Part shown: positions 11,242 to 19,060 of the stretch, in pieces
Numbering within the stretch: position 1 is the stretch's first letter
How the letters are laid out: each line of letters begins with the position of its first letter
Source: Nemertoderma westbladi
Lineage: Eukaryota > Xenacoelomorpha > Nemertodermatida > Nemertodermatidae
Direction of reading: 5' to 3'
DNA length: 30,826 nt
NCBI GenBank assembly: GCA_032718475.1
Contig: JAUCBJ010008153.1
Coordinates: 1-30,826, forward strand
The notes under the pieces: model-generated
Seen by the model: only the letters and a program-made list of their open reading frames with translations
The model's database searches: none
Told to the model about the DNA's origin: nothing
Program-made: the position numbers and the translations under genes

Positions 11242-12058
11242 GAAATCTCTGTTCTGTGGCGTCCAAATACCTCTGCGTATTTATCACCCCGGCATATGAC
11301 GCCGCCGTCGCCACTTCCTGGTAGGTAAACGGAAGCCTCCGTTTGATAATCTCCATGTGGGCCTCCTGATTGATGTTAAAGAAGCCCCACCGGAACTCCT
11401 GGGCCTTCATACGTTGCTGAGTCATCACCCCGACGTCGGCCCACTCCTCGAAGATCCTAAACTTCTCTTCATCGTCCATCCAGTCACACTGACGCCTGTA
11501 ATGCCCCCAAAAGTTATACTTCGAGCACCGGTTATGCAACCGTGGACACGCCCCCATCCTGTGGCTCGACTCGCGGCAGTAGAGACAACTAGTCCCTTTC
11601 TGGAACCGGTACAAACAGCTCCTTTCCTGGTGGGTCTGCCTCCCACAGTAGTCACAGCCGAGCACCAATGTCTCCCGCCCCACATCATCTTTCGTCCCAA
11701 GCGATCTCCGCTGTCTGTGGAGTCGCTGGTAAGCGAACTTCCGGACTTTAGCGTCCCTGTTTATATCGATCTCCTCGCCCCTCCCGGGCATCGTCTCCCC
11801 GAATACTACCCGTGGTGCCATCCCCGGTTGCTCGCCCAACCTGATGGTGCTCCCCGCGAAATCCATCGCCGGCTCCTCATGCACCCGGGCCCGCTTGCCA
11901 GGTTTATCCCAGAAGGCTCTTGCCCCACTGGCCGTCACCACCCTCCCGCCAACCCAGTCTGTGTCCGAGTGGCCGATCCTCTCGATGGGCGGCATATCTC
12001 CGAACTCGTCGTCATCCTCGTCCTCCTCTGGCAGTGGCTCCAATCCCGGCGGACCCAC
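11093..12058 (-). CDS. Zinc-knuckle protein (three CCHC-type motifs) of the third gene
   Basis: A 321-codon frame, read from a GTG, begins with an acidic stretch (EEDEDDDEFGD) and has a zinc-knuckle block in the middle. Knuckle 1 is C135-C138-H143-C148 (CDYCGRQTHQERSC). Knuckle 2 is C158-C161-H166-C171 (CLYCRESSHRMGAC). Knuckle 3 is C178-Y181-H186-C191, where Tyr (TAT) replaces the second Cys, a single G-to-A change. The spacing CX2CX4HX4C is that of retroviral nucleocapsid-type RNA/DNA-binding knuckles. After them comes a helical region (about 196-270). The frame overlaps the end of the exonuclease frame and stays open upstream of the GTG in a +1 register, so the two probably formed one long protein or are joined by frameshifting. 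This element already has separate CCHC fingers in its Gag, so this is a second nucleic-acid-binding module. Confidence 0.65.
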   Translation of the reverse strand: MGPPGLEPLPEEDEDDDEFGDMPPIERIGHSDTDWVGGRVVTASGARAFWDKPGKRARVHEEPAMDFAGSTIRLGEQPGMAPRVVFGETMPGRGEEIDINRDAKVRKFAYQRLHRQRRSLGTKDDVGRETLVLGCDYCGRQTHQERSCLYRFQKGTSCLYCRESSHRMGACPRLHNRCSKYNFWGHYRRQCDWMDDEEKFRIFEEWADVGVMTQQRMKAQEFRWGFFNINQEAHMEIIKRRLPFTYQEVATAASYAGVINTQRYLDATEQRFLGGACAAGNENDPMGRHQGETTGPLGGATREAIPGANNASTQGVDDRDQ

Positions 12059-13496
12059 TATGTCCCTTCCCGCCTTGGCTCTCGCCCGTAACTTTCCATC
12101 CTTCTAGCTCCCCTAGCCTCCTTAGCGGCTGATCGCCCTCAGCGCCCGCTGGTATGGGCGTCGTCTGCAATCCCGACGTCGACTGTTTCGGTGATCCCAC
12201 CGTCCATCCTAGTTCTCGCCCTAGAGACTTCCCCGAACTCCCTGATGAGGTCCAACGAAGTTCGTCTAAGGCCGCCTGTTCCTCGAAGCTGTAGCTCTGT
12301 GCCCTAGCTTCCTCCTCTCTTTCTTCTGCTTCTCTCCTATCCTGTCTAGCGATTTCTTCCAATCGCTTCGCCTCTCGCCTATCCGCCTCTAACTGCTCCC
12401 ATCTCTGACACGGCGTATCCACCTCCCTGTCTACCAGATGTCGGCTGTTATAGTACACCGACTCGCCCTTCAGCCCCGGGTGATCTACCAGATCCTCGAA
12501 AGCCGTCTTAAAGGCTCTTCTGTAGCTTAGGGGTGATCCCGATAATAGGAATGCCGTTGGTTCCCTCTCGATAACCACGGTCATGAATAGGTTAAGCAAA
12601 CCCATCATTATCCAGTCCTCCTGTAGGATATATCGCTTCTGATATACCTTTATCGCTCCTCTCCGGAATTGATACACCTCTTGTCTCCCTGGCCTCGCTC
12701 CCCACTTCAGCGAGTTCGCCAAGTCCGCTCCGTATTCCCCTCTGAACTTACCCCAGTCCATCGGTTTGTGACACACGAGCCCCATTAGCTGGCCCATTGC
12801 CACCGCCCCGCAATGTCCTGTGTTCTCTACTAGTCCCAACCCGTCTGGTGCTGTCATAGCCATATAGACCGTCTGAATATCCAGAAGGTTGGGGGTGTCC
12901 GGACCGATGATTCTCTCCGCGTCGTTGCGAATCGCCGATCCCACTTTCGTCATCGACTTCTCTCTCACTAGGGTTTGCACCGCCTTCGGCAACCGGTTCA
13001 ACTTCGGCCCGTCCTTCTTTCCATACGTTCCTAGATCGAATAGGAATATATCCCCATTTAGCGCGGCCAAATTTAGGAGTATGGTTCTGGCTGACGCCAC
13101 CGTTCCTCTCCTCGAACCCTCCTCGTCTTCCACGGTCCCCTCATTGTCTAGGACCATGTACCCTTCTCTGCTGACGGACTCTACGATCCTCTTCCAATCC
13201 TTCCTCGGTGGCTCTCTCGCGTACTTCGGAATCCCGAACTTCGCCTCGTCTCCCTTCACCACGTAGTGGAAATGCTCGAAGATCGCGTTGTCCAGCGACG
13301 GCGTCCCGTAGGTCCCGACCAGCCACTGTTCGTGCACCGCCCTGAAATGGTCCTGTAGCGATCGTGCTGCGTGACCTCTCTCCAACCGCTCGTAGTATCC
13401 CTTCGTCTTCTCTTCCGGATGCCTCTTGGTGAAATCCACTAGTATTTCTTTTCCTCCTGACTCCGCCTTTCTCTTCTTAATCAGTTTCCCCGCCAT
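12012..13496 (-). CDS. DEDD-type 3'-5' exonuclease-like protein of the third gene
   Basis: ATG at 13496 (purine at -3, G at +4) gives 494 codons; the frame is open to 13592. Residues ~100-310 carry the signature of DnaQ-like exonucleases of the RNase D/WRN/EXD1 group. Exo I is MVLDNEGT (D117, E119), followed by a hydrophobic strand and IFLFDL. Exo II is KVGSAIRNDAERI (D192), followed by LLDIQ as in EXD1/Egalitarian-like proteins. A candidate Exo III is RYILQEDW (Y289, D294), one residue longer than the usual YX3D. A Glu/Arg-rich coiled coil follows at ~363-403, then a disordered Gly/Ser tail. The family removes nucleotides from 3' ends of DNA or RNA. The gene lies downstream of pol, where env or accessory genes sit in other retroelements, separated by a tandem repeat. 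The frame is intact, unlike gag and pol. The exonuclease call rests on motifs only; catalysis is inferred. Confidence 0.68.
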   Translation of the reverse strand: MAGKLIKKRKAESGGKEILVDFTKRHPEEKTKGYYERLERGHAARSLQDHFRAVHEQWLVGTYGTPSLDNAIFEHFHYVVKGDEAKFGIPKYAREPPRKDWKRIVESVSREGYMVLDNEGTVEDEEGSRRGTVASARTILLNLAALNGDIFLFDLGTYGKKDGPKLNRLPKAVQTLVREKSMTKVGSAIRNDAERIIGPDTPNLLDIQTVYMAMTAPDGLGLVENTGHCGAVAMGQLMGLVCHKPMDWGKFRGEYGADLANSLKWGARPGRQEVYQFRRGAIKVYQKRYILQEDWIMMGLLNLFMTVVIEREPTAFLLSGSPLSYRRAFKTAFEDLVDHPGLKGESVYYNSRHLVDREVDTPCQRWEQLEADRREAKRLEEIARQDRREAEEREEEARAQSYSFEEQAALDELRWTSSGSSGKSLGRELGWTVGSPKQSTSGLQTTPIPAGAEGDQPLRRLGELEGWKVTGESQGGKGHSGSAGIGATARGGRG

Positions 13497-13985
13497 TCCA
13501 AACACTCTCACTCGCTCACCTGTAAGGTGGTGCCTTGCCAAGGCGCAATACAGATGAGTGATCGGTTTAAGATGGTCTGTACAGTTCGACAATGGCCTAT
13601 TCCCTACTTACTCTTGAGTAATAGCCTAATTTTACTACCTAATTCCCTAAACTGTCAAATTGTACCCTAAATTACAATTTTGTCCGTTACTTTAATTATG
13701 TTCCAGAATTTACTTTCTACTGTTACCATAATTTGTTAATTTTCTTAGCCCTATTCTATTTTTAATATTTTAATTTAATTCAATCCCACTACTGTGCTAT
13801 TACTTATTATTGCCAATGGATTATTCTATTCCATAATCCACATTCTGGCCTACTCTATGGGCTTGTGCAGTACAACAGTATGCGTCGCGTGGCCTACACG
13901 ATTTATCCAGCTGTACTCATATGCCCCGCCCCCCTCTCGCTACTTACTACTAACTGATATCTATATTATATATACCCTTCTACCT
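13497..13985 (-). other. Spacer upstream of the exonuclease gene
   Basis: AT-rich, with no coding frame. It includes a possible 3' splice site: on the coding strand ACCTTACAG ends at 13520, 23 bases before the exonuclease ATG. It is a candidate acceptor for a subgenomic mRNA. Confidence 0.35.
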
Positions 13986-14640
13986 CTTACTCTTACTAGC
14001 CGGTACTACGTACCCTCTTACTAACCTCTAACTCTCTCTAACTAACTAACAGTACTACGTACCCTCTTACTACTAATTTCCCACTGTCTAACTAGCGGTA
14101 CTACATACTCTCTCACTACTAATTTCCCACTATCTAACTAGCGGTACTACATACTCTCACACTACTAATTTCCCACTATCTAACTAGCGGTACTACATAC
14201 TCTCTCACTACTAATTTCCCACTATCTAACTAGCGGTACTACATACTCTCTCACTACTAATTTCCCACTATCTAACTAGCGGTACTACATACTCTCTCAC
14301 TACTAATTTCCCACTATCTAACTAGCGGTACTACATACTCTCTCACTACTAATTTCCCACTATCTAACTAGTGGTACTACATACTCTCTCACTACTAATT
14401 TCCCACTATCTAACTAGCGGTACTACATACTCTCTTACTAACGGTACTACGTACCCTCTTACTACTAATTTCCCACTATCTAACTAGCGGTACTACTTGC
14501 TACTTGCTAACGGTACTACGTACCCTCTTACTACTAATTTCCCACTATCTAACTAGCGGTACTACTTGCTACTTACTGACGGTACTACGTACCTTCTAAC
14601 TACTAACTCCTACTATCTGCCTAACTCTTACTACTTCCAT
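13986..14640 (-). repeat. 46-bp tandem repeat inside the element
   Basis: Eight consecutive 46-bp units run from 14071 to about 14435. They are nearly identical and start TACTAATTTCCCACTATCTA. Degenerate copies of the GGTACTAC module reach from about 13986 to 14640. The block separates the end of pol from the exonuclease gene and holds no coding frame. Confidence 0.9.
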
Positions 14641-14776
14641 CTGCCTACTTACTCTTCCTTTATTTATTATTTTTTTTATATTTTATTTTTATTTGTGGGA
14701 AGGGCGTCTCACCCTCAATCCCACCCCCCTCAGTGCAAAACTTGGATGACTAAACACCACTAAAATCCACTCTAAC

Positions 14777-15004
14777 TCAAGGTGCCCCCTCTAGCAGACA
14801 GCACTTCCCTACAGCTCTCCTGTAGGTCTTCCTGTCTTTCGCACCTATCTTGCCACCTATTCGCACTTCTACCGATCGGACTCTTCCGTCCTCATCGGAG
14901 TAAGTGCCCACAACTCTCGCCAACCGCCATTGGTTGTTAATGATGGTATCGTCCGTGACGATCACCAGATCACCCTCCTTTAGCTCTCTATTCGTGTTCT
15001 CCAC
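14777..15004 (-). CDS. pol: Pol C-terminal domain (DUF5641-like)
   Basis: A 75-codon frame beginning ENTNRELKEGDLVIV and ending KCCLLEGAP matches the domain that follows the integrase core in BEL/Pao Pol proteins: LKxGDLVxI, then a W-x-LARV strand, DGxVRxVEVR, and a terminal Leu pair. It overlaps the end of the integrase frame by 25 bases in another register, so a frameshift separates it from the rest of Pol. It probably helps integrase bind DNA. Confidence 0.78.
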   Translation of the reverse strand: MENTNRELKEGDLVIVTDDTIINNQWRLARVVGTYSDEDGRVRSVEVRIGGKIGAKDRKTYRRAVGKCCLLEGAP

Positions 15005-16077
15005 TTACTTCTTCTATGTAGTGTGGGCAGATATTCCTCGATCCACCTCCTCCAATACTCTGCGCTTATCGCCTTAGCGACTTTCCAACTCTGGCGGGAG
15101 TGTATGTCATCTGGGTCTACACCCCGCATATCGATAGTCGCTGGTCTTTCCATTAGGAAATGGCTGGGCGTCAGCACGTCTAATGACTCAGGGTCATCAT
15201 TTTCTGGATATAGCAGTCTGCTATTAATGATACCCTCACACTTTGCTAGTACTGTCCTTAGTACGTCCTCTGTAACCATGTGGGTGTTCATCAACTTCGT
15301 CATCAGACGCTTCAAACTACCCACTAGTCTCTCGACGCATCCTAGGGTATGCGGAGCATACGGCGTCCTCCTCTCCCATTTCACTTGTCGCCTTCTCATG
15401 GCTGCCCTGACTTCCTCCCCTTCCAGGATATCCAAGGCCTCTGCCATCTCATTCTCTGCCCCCACAAAGTTGGTTCCGCTGTCAGAATACATTACTGCGA
15501 TCGTCCCACCTTTGCGGTCTCTAAACCTTTCTAGAGCATTAATGAATGCTGATGCGGTTGCATCTTGGGCGAGTTCTATTCCTACCGCCCGCGTGTTATT
15601 ACATACGAAGATGATACCGTAGAGTTTCTCCGTGTGCCGCATCACCTTAATCTTTATCAGCCCAAACATATCCACACCGCAATGCGTAAATGGCGGGTCG
15701 TGCTGTCTCACCCTACTGGCCGGTAGTGGCGCCATCTTCTGTATGGCTCGCTCCTTCTTCGCTCGTCGGCAGGTCTGGCACTGCCCCACTACTGCCTTTA
15801 CCTTCTTCCTCAGCTGTTTGACCCAAAAGGCCCTCCGTATCTCCGTGAGGGTTCGGTTGGTGCCCCCGTGCAATATCGACTTGTGGGAGTCCCATATAAT
15901 CTGGTGGACTATCGGCGATCCAGTAGGTATGATGATGGGTTTTGGCGGTATTACAATACTGTTGTTGTTCAATACCCTCGAGTTCATTACTAGAATCCCG
16001 TCATCATTAAGTTGTGGTGACAGCGTGATCAGCTCGCTGTCTCGTCGAAGATGCTGTTGTTTACCGACGCATTCCAC
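14980..16077 (-). CDS. pol: Integrase domain of BEL/Pao Pol
   Basis: A 365-codon frame holding the zinc-binding HHCC module (H65, H70 in SHKSILHGG; C100, C103 in CQTC) and the catalytic DDE triad: D136 in GVDMFG, D199 in YSDSGTNF and E249 in CVERLVG. The second D and the E are 50 residues apart, longer than in retroviruses but in line with BEL/Pao integrases. It inserts the cDNA into the genome. All catalytic residues are present. Upstream it overlaps the linker frame (16061-16077), and its C-terminus overlaps the DUF5641 frame, both in different registers. Confidence 0.92.
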   Translation of the reverse strand: MECVGKQQHLRRDSELITLSPQLNDDGILVMNSRVLNNNSIVIPPKPIIIPTGSPIVHQIIWDSHKSILHGGTNRTLTEIRRAFWVKQLRKKVKAVVGQCQTCRRAKKERAIQKMAPLPASRVRQHDPPFTHCGVDMFGLIKIKVMRHTEKLYGIIFVCNNTRAVGIELAQDATASAFINALERFRDRKGGTIAVMYSDSGTNFVGAENEMAEALDILEGEEVRAAMRRRQVKWERRTPYAPHTLGCVERLVGSLKRLMTKLMNTHMVTEDVLRTVLAKCEGIINSRLLYPENDDPESLDVLTPSHFLMERPATIDMRGVDPDDIHSRQSWKVAKAISAEYWRRWIEEYLPTLHRRSKWRTRIES

Positions 16078-16405
16078 CTCGTCGCCGTAGTTCTTCTCTC
16101 TGCTCGTAGCGGATGACTGCTTTGGCTGCTCCCTCCAGATCGATGGTTGCTCTAGCTTTTACGTCTTTGTCGACTCCCTTGAGGAAATTCCCGAAGGCTC
16201 TCCAGTACGCCACTAACTTCTTGGTCTTGTACCAACTGGAGCTGTAGCTGAGGAGTTTATCCGTCGGGTTATCGCACAGTTCTCCCGGTTTTGGTTGCAC
16301 GTCCCTTATCTCCCTCACCATTTGGCTGTATATCTCTTCTCCCTCTGAATCTCCCTCTTCTTCCTCTAACGCTACTTCTCCTGAGCCCGGGTCCACCTTT
16401 CTCAT
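16061..16405 (-). CDS. pol: RNase H-integrase linker segment of Pol (frame-shifted)
   Basis: A 114-codon frame with an acidic stretch (EEEEGDSEGEE) then YSSSWYKTKKLVAYWRAFGN. This is the SSW...V.A...RF-type linker found between RNase H and integrase in BEL/Pao. It is in +1 register to the RT-RNase H frame, with the change near 16400-16440, and in another register to the integrase frame. It is a piece of the same Pol polyprotein rather than a separate gene. Confidence 0.72.
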   Translation of the reverse strand: MRKVDPGSGEVALEEEEGDSEGEEIYSQMVREIRDVQPKPGELCDNPTDKLLSYSSSWYKTKKLVAYWRAFGNFLKGVDKDVKARATIDLEGAAKAVIRYEQREELRRRGGMRR

Positions 16406-18689
16406 CGGCGGCCAGGCTGTCCTTATCGCTCAGAAACTGCGGCCCGTGCTGCCACAATACTTCCTTCTTCAAGAAAGTGTGGCGTGCCACGCCCCTCGAT
16501 AACAAGTCCGCTGGGTTCTCGTCCGTTGGGCAGTAGTGCCACCTTTCTAACTCTGTGGTCACCCTTATTTCGTCCACCCTATTTGCGACGAATATAGGGT
16601 ATCTCGTCCTTTCGTTATGTAGCCAACCGAGCACTACCATGGAATCCGTCCAGTAGTGTGTTTCCACTATGTTGGGAATAGCGTCCATTAAGTAGGCTGT
16701 GGCCCTAACTCCTAATCTCGCAGCTGTCAACTCGAGTTTCGGAACTGATGCTGAATCTGGTGGCGTCGACTTCGCCTTGCTAAAGGCGAGTCTGGGCTTG
16801 TGAGCCCCCTCTCGCTGTACTAAGTAGAGTGCCGCTCCGTATGCCTCTAATGACGCATCGGAGAACATATGTAAATCCAGATTCGTCATGTTCCCGTCCG
16901 GGAAATATACACGTGGCATGCTGTATGTTCCCATCTGCTCTAAACTCTCTGTCCACTTGTTCCATTGCTTACTAATCTCTTCCGGGACCTCTGTGTCCCA
17001 CTCGTCCTTTAATTTGTATACTCTCTTGAGTATCTGTTTCCCCGTGACTGGTAGTGGGGATGCTAGGCCTAGGGGATCGTATATCCTCGCTATATACGAC
17101 ACATAGCCCCTCTTTGTGTGGATACCTGCGCCCTCCTGACTCAGCTGGTATTTTAACTCGTCTGTCTCTCGGTTCCACACGATCCCTAGTGCCTTCTGCT
17201 GGGACTCCACTCTCTTGTTCGCCATGTCCTGTCCCTTGGCTGTCGTGGGATTATCCATGGTCGACTCTGGCCTCCTGTCCTCTATGGCTTTCATGAACTC
17301 TTGCGAGCTGGATTGGAACTTGGTTAGGTTGAACCCGGATCCTTTTAGGATGTCGCGAACCTCGCGCCCCGTGTCCAGTAGTTCCTTAACCGTATTTCCA
17401 GACTCCATCCCGTCGTCTACATAGAAACCTCGTCGAATCATATCGACGGCTTTGGCGCTGAACTCATCTTCCTTCCCTGCTACCGTGTCTCTTACGGCCA
17501 TAGTCGTTGTAAACGAAGACGACTTGGCTCCCATATTCTGTACTATCATCTTATACATTGGTATGGTCGATGGTTCCTCATCGCCGTCGTACCATAGGAA
17601 GCGTTGGCTGTCGCTATCCTCTTCCGTTACACGGACTTGGTTGAACATGCCTTCGATGTCGCAGGTGAAAGCGTGTTTACCATTCCTGAATCTGAGTAGG
17701 ACCCCGATCCCTGAGTTGTAGATGTTGGGACCCTCCAGCAGATAATCGTTTAGGCATTTTCCGTTGGTCTTGGCCGATGCGTCAACTACCATCCGCAGTT
17801 TACCTTTCTTCGGGTCTAGAGCCACGTGGAGTGGCAGGTAATAGGTCCTGTCCGTGTTTGGTTCGTCGACCGGTAATTCTACGGCCCATCCTTTCTCGAC
17901 ATACTTTCTAATTGTCTTGTGAATGTACTCATTCTTCTCGGGGCTCCGTTTTAGCGTCTGCTTTAACTTACGAAGCCTCGTGAGTACCATCCCTTTGTTG
18001 TCGGGTAATGGTAGCTTCGGTAGCTTCCATACCATTCCTATGGTATACCGCCCCTCATCGCATGTCATCGATTCCTTTACACTTTGTAAAGCCTGCTTGT
18101 CTTCTACCGAGGTTCCGACCCCGGTCTCCTTTAATCCCTCGAAATCCTGCCTGAGCAGTCTCCTGAGCTGCTCCTCCGCTCCCTCATCCTCCATCTCTCG
18201 CATAGTTCCCGTGAACATGCATCCTGATGTCTCCGACATCCTAAATGGTATCTTACTCTTAATTGGGCCACTCAGCGTCCACCCGACTGGTGTTAATATC
18301 GCCACCGGGTCACACTGCCTGTCTTCGCCGAAGACCGTTTGCATTCTCTCGTGGGCCGTCGGGCAGTCCATTCCTACTATGATGGATACCTTCCTGACGT
18401 CCACCTCTGGGATTGAGAAGTCGATACTGTCCAGGAATCTATATTGTTCGACCTCGATGTTGGTTGGCCGCCTGGCGTTGATATTTATCGACTCTATCAC
18501 CTGGATGGGGTCGATGGTCGCCCCATAGTCGCATCCCAGTGCCACCGCTGCTATCGCGCACCGTCCGGTCCTCATCTCCAGGAACTCATCTCTGCTGGAG
18601 ATGGTTGTCACCGCCATTCTACTTGGCCTCGTTCTCAATCCTATCTCTTCGGCCACCCAATCCTCGACTAAGTGTGAAGGCTGCTCCAC
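16269..18689 (-). CDS. pol: Pol: protease C-terminal part, reverse transcriptase and RNase H
   Basis: An 806-codon open frame; the first codon is GTG, so this is the continuation of a polyprotein rather than a true start. Residues 1-150 are the rest of the retropepsin domain (VEDWVAEEIGL...). RT spans about 210-540, with motif A at D344 (TCDIEGMFNQV) and YVDD at 423-426. RNase H spans about 600-735, with D611 (FSDAS), E653 (KLELTA), D682 (WTDS) and D728 (ENPADLLSRG). Order and motifs are those of BEL/Pao. RT copies the element RNA into DNA and RNase H removes the RNA strand. The last ~45 residues are out of register; the true path switches to the linker frame. All catalytic residues are kept. 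Confidence 0.95.
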   Translation of the reverse strand: MEQPSHLVEDWVAEEIGLRTRPSRMAVTTISSRDEFLEMRTGRCAIAAVALGCDYGATIDPIQVIESININARRPTNIEVEQYRFLDSIDFSIPEVDVRKVSIIVGMDCPTAHERMQTVFGEDRQCDPVAILTPVGWTLSGPIKSKIPFRMSETSGCMFTGTMREMEDEGAEEQLRRLLRQDFEGLKETGVGTSVEDKQALQSVKESMTCDEGRYTIGMVWKLPKLPLPDNKGMVLTRLRKLKQTLKRSPEKNEYIHKTIRKYVEKGWAVELPVDEPNTDRTYYLPLHVALDPKKGKLRMVVDASAKTNGKCLNDYLLEGPNIYNSGIGVLLRFRNGKHAFTCDIEGMFNQVRVTEEDSDSQRFLWYDGDEEPSTIPMYKMIVQNMGAKSSSFTTTMAVRDTVAGKEDEFSAKAVDMIRRGFYVDDGMESGNTVKELLDTGREVRDILKGSGFNLTKFQSSSQEFMKAIEDRRPESTMDNPTTAKGQDMANKRVESQQKALGIVWNRETDELKYQLSQEGAGIHTKRGYVSYIARIYDPLGLASPLPVTGKQILKRVYKLKDEWDTEVPEEISKQWNKWTESLEQMGTYSMPRVYFPDGNMTNLDLHMFSDASLEAYGAALYLVQREGAHKPRLAFSKAKSTPPDSASVPKLELTAARLGVRATAYLMDAIPNIVETHYWTDSMVVLGWLHNERTRYPIFVANRVDEIRVTTELERWHYCPTDENPADLLSRGVARHTFLKKEVLWQHGPQFLSDKDSLAADEKGGPGLRRSSVRGRRGRFRGRRDIQPNGEGDKGRATKTGRTVR

Positions 18690-18771
18690 TGTCGACCAGC
18701 ATCAGTGTGGTCACTGATCGATTGCCTTCCCCGATCACTCGCACTGGTACTACCCCAAGTAATACCGTTCC
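18665..18771 (-). CDS. pol: Aspartic protease active-site segment (frame-shifted)
   Basis: In a register different from both neighbours, 18771 to about 18665 reads GTVLLGVVPVRVIG... then LMLVDSGAAFTL. The DSGA motif (near 18682-18693) is the retropepsin catalytic signature. The downstream protease residues (VEDWVAEEIGL) lie in the RT frame, so a 1-base change near 18665-18672 breaks the domain. A second change near 18765-18775 separates it from the zinc-finger frame. Confidence 0.75.
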
Positions 18772-19060
18772 TCTCTTCTTCGCTCCCTACGGTGCTCGTT
18801 GCCATCGTTTGGCCTTTACTTTGACCGAACTTAATCGGCGTCTCCTTGCATTGTTTGGCTCTGTGTCCACTCATCACACATCGCGAACAGATCTCATTTC
18901 TTGTTGCGTATTCTACCTGATCTTCCCTGGGTAGCGCTTGCCAGTGCCTGCAATTCATGGTCTGATGAAGTGCATTTGTATGTAGCTGGCATTTGCTCTT
19001 TGGGTCGTAGCCGTCCTTATACAGTGCATTGCGATCACAGTTGCATTTGTACCAAAGTCC
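18668..19060 (-). CDS. gag: Gag C-terminal zinc-finger segment
   Basis: From 19060 this frame reads a Cys/His-rich region: KCNCDRNAL, then KCQLHTNALH, NCRHWQALP and CSRCVMSGHRAKQC. The last is a CX2CX4HX4C knuckle, and the whole has the paired-finger layout found at the Gag-protease junction of BEL/Pao. Two TAG codons at 19061-19066 close the frame upstream. The Gag core reaches it only through a -1 frame change near 19050-19060, with about 105 bases of overlap. The fingers bind element RNA during packaging. Whether the frame change is programmed or a mutation is open; no classical slippery heptamer is seen in the right register. Confidence 0.82.
   Translation of the reverse strand, partial: GLWYKCNCDRNALYKDGYDPKSKCQLHTNALHQTMNCRHWQALPREDQVEYATRNEICSRCVMSGHRAKQCKETPIKFGQSKGQTMATSTVGSEEERNGITWGSTSASDRGRQSISDHTDAGRQWSSLHT

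Noticed and set aside
14071-14435. CRISPR-like array
   Set aside because: The 46-bp units are contiguous tandem copies without unique spacers, in a eukaryotic retroelement.
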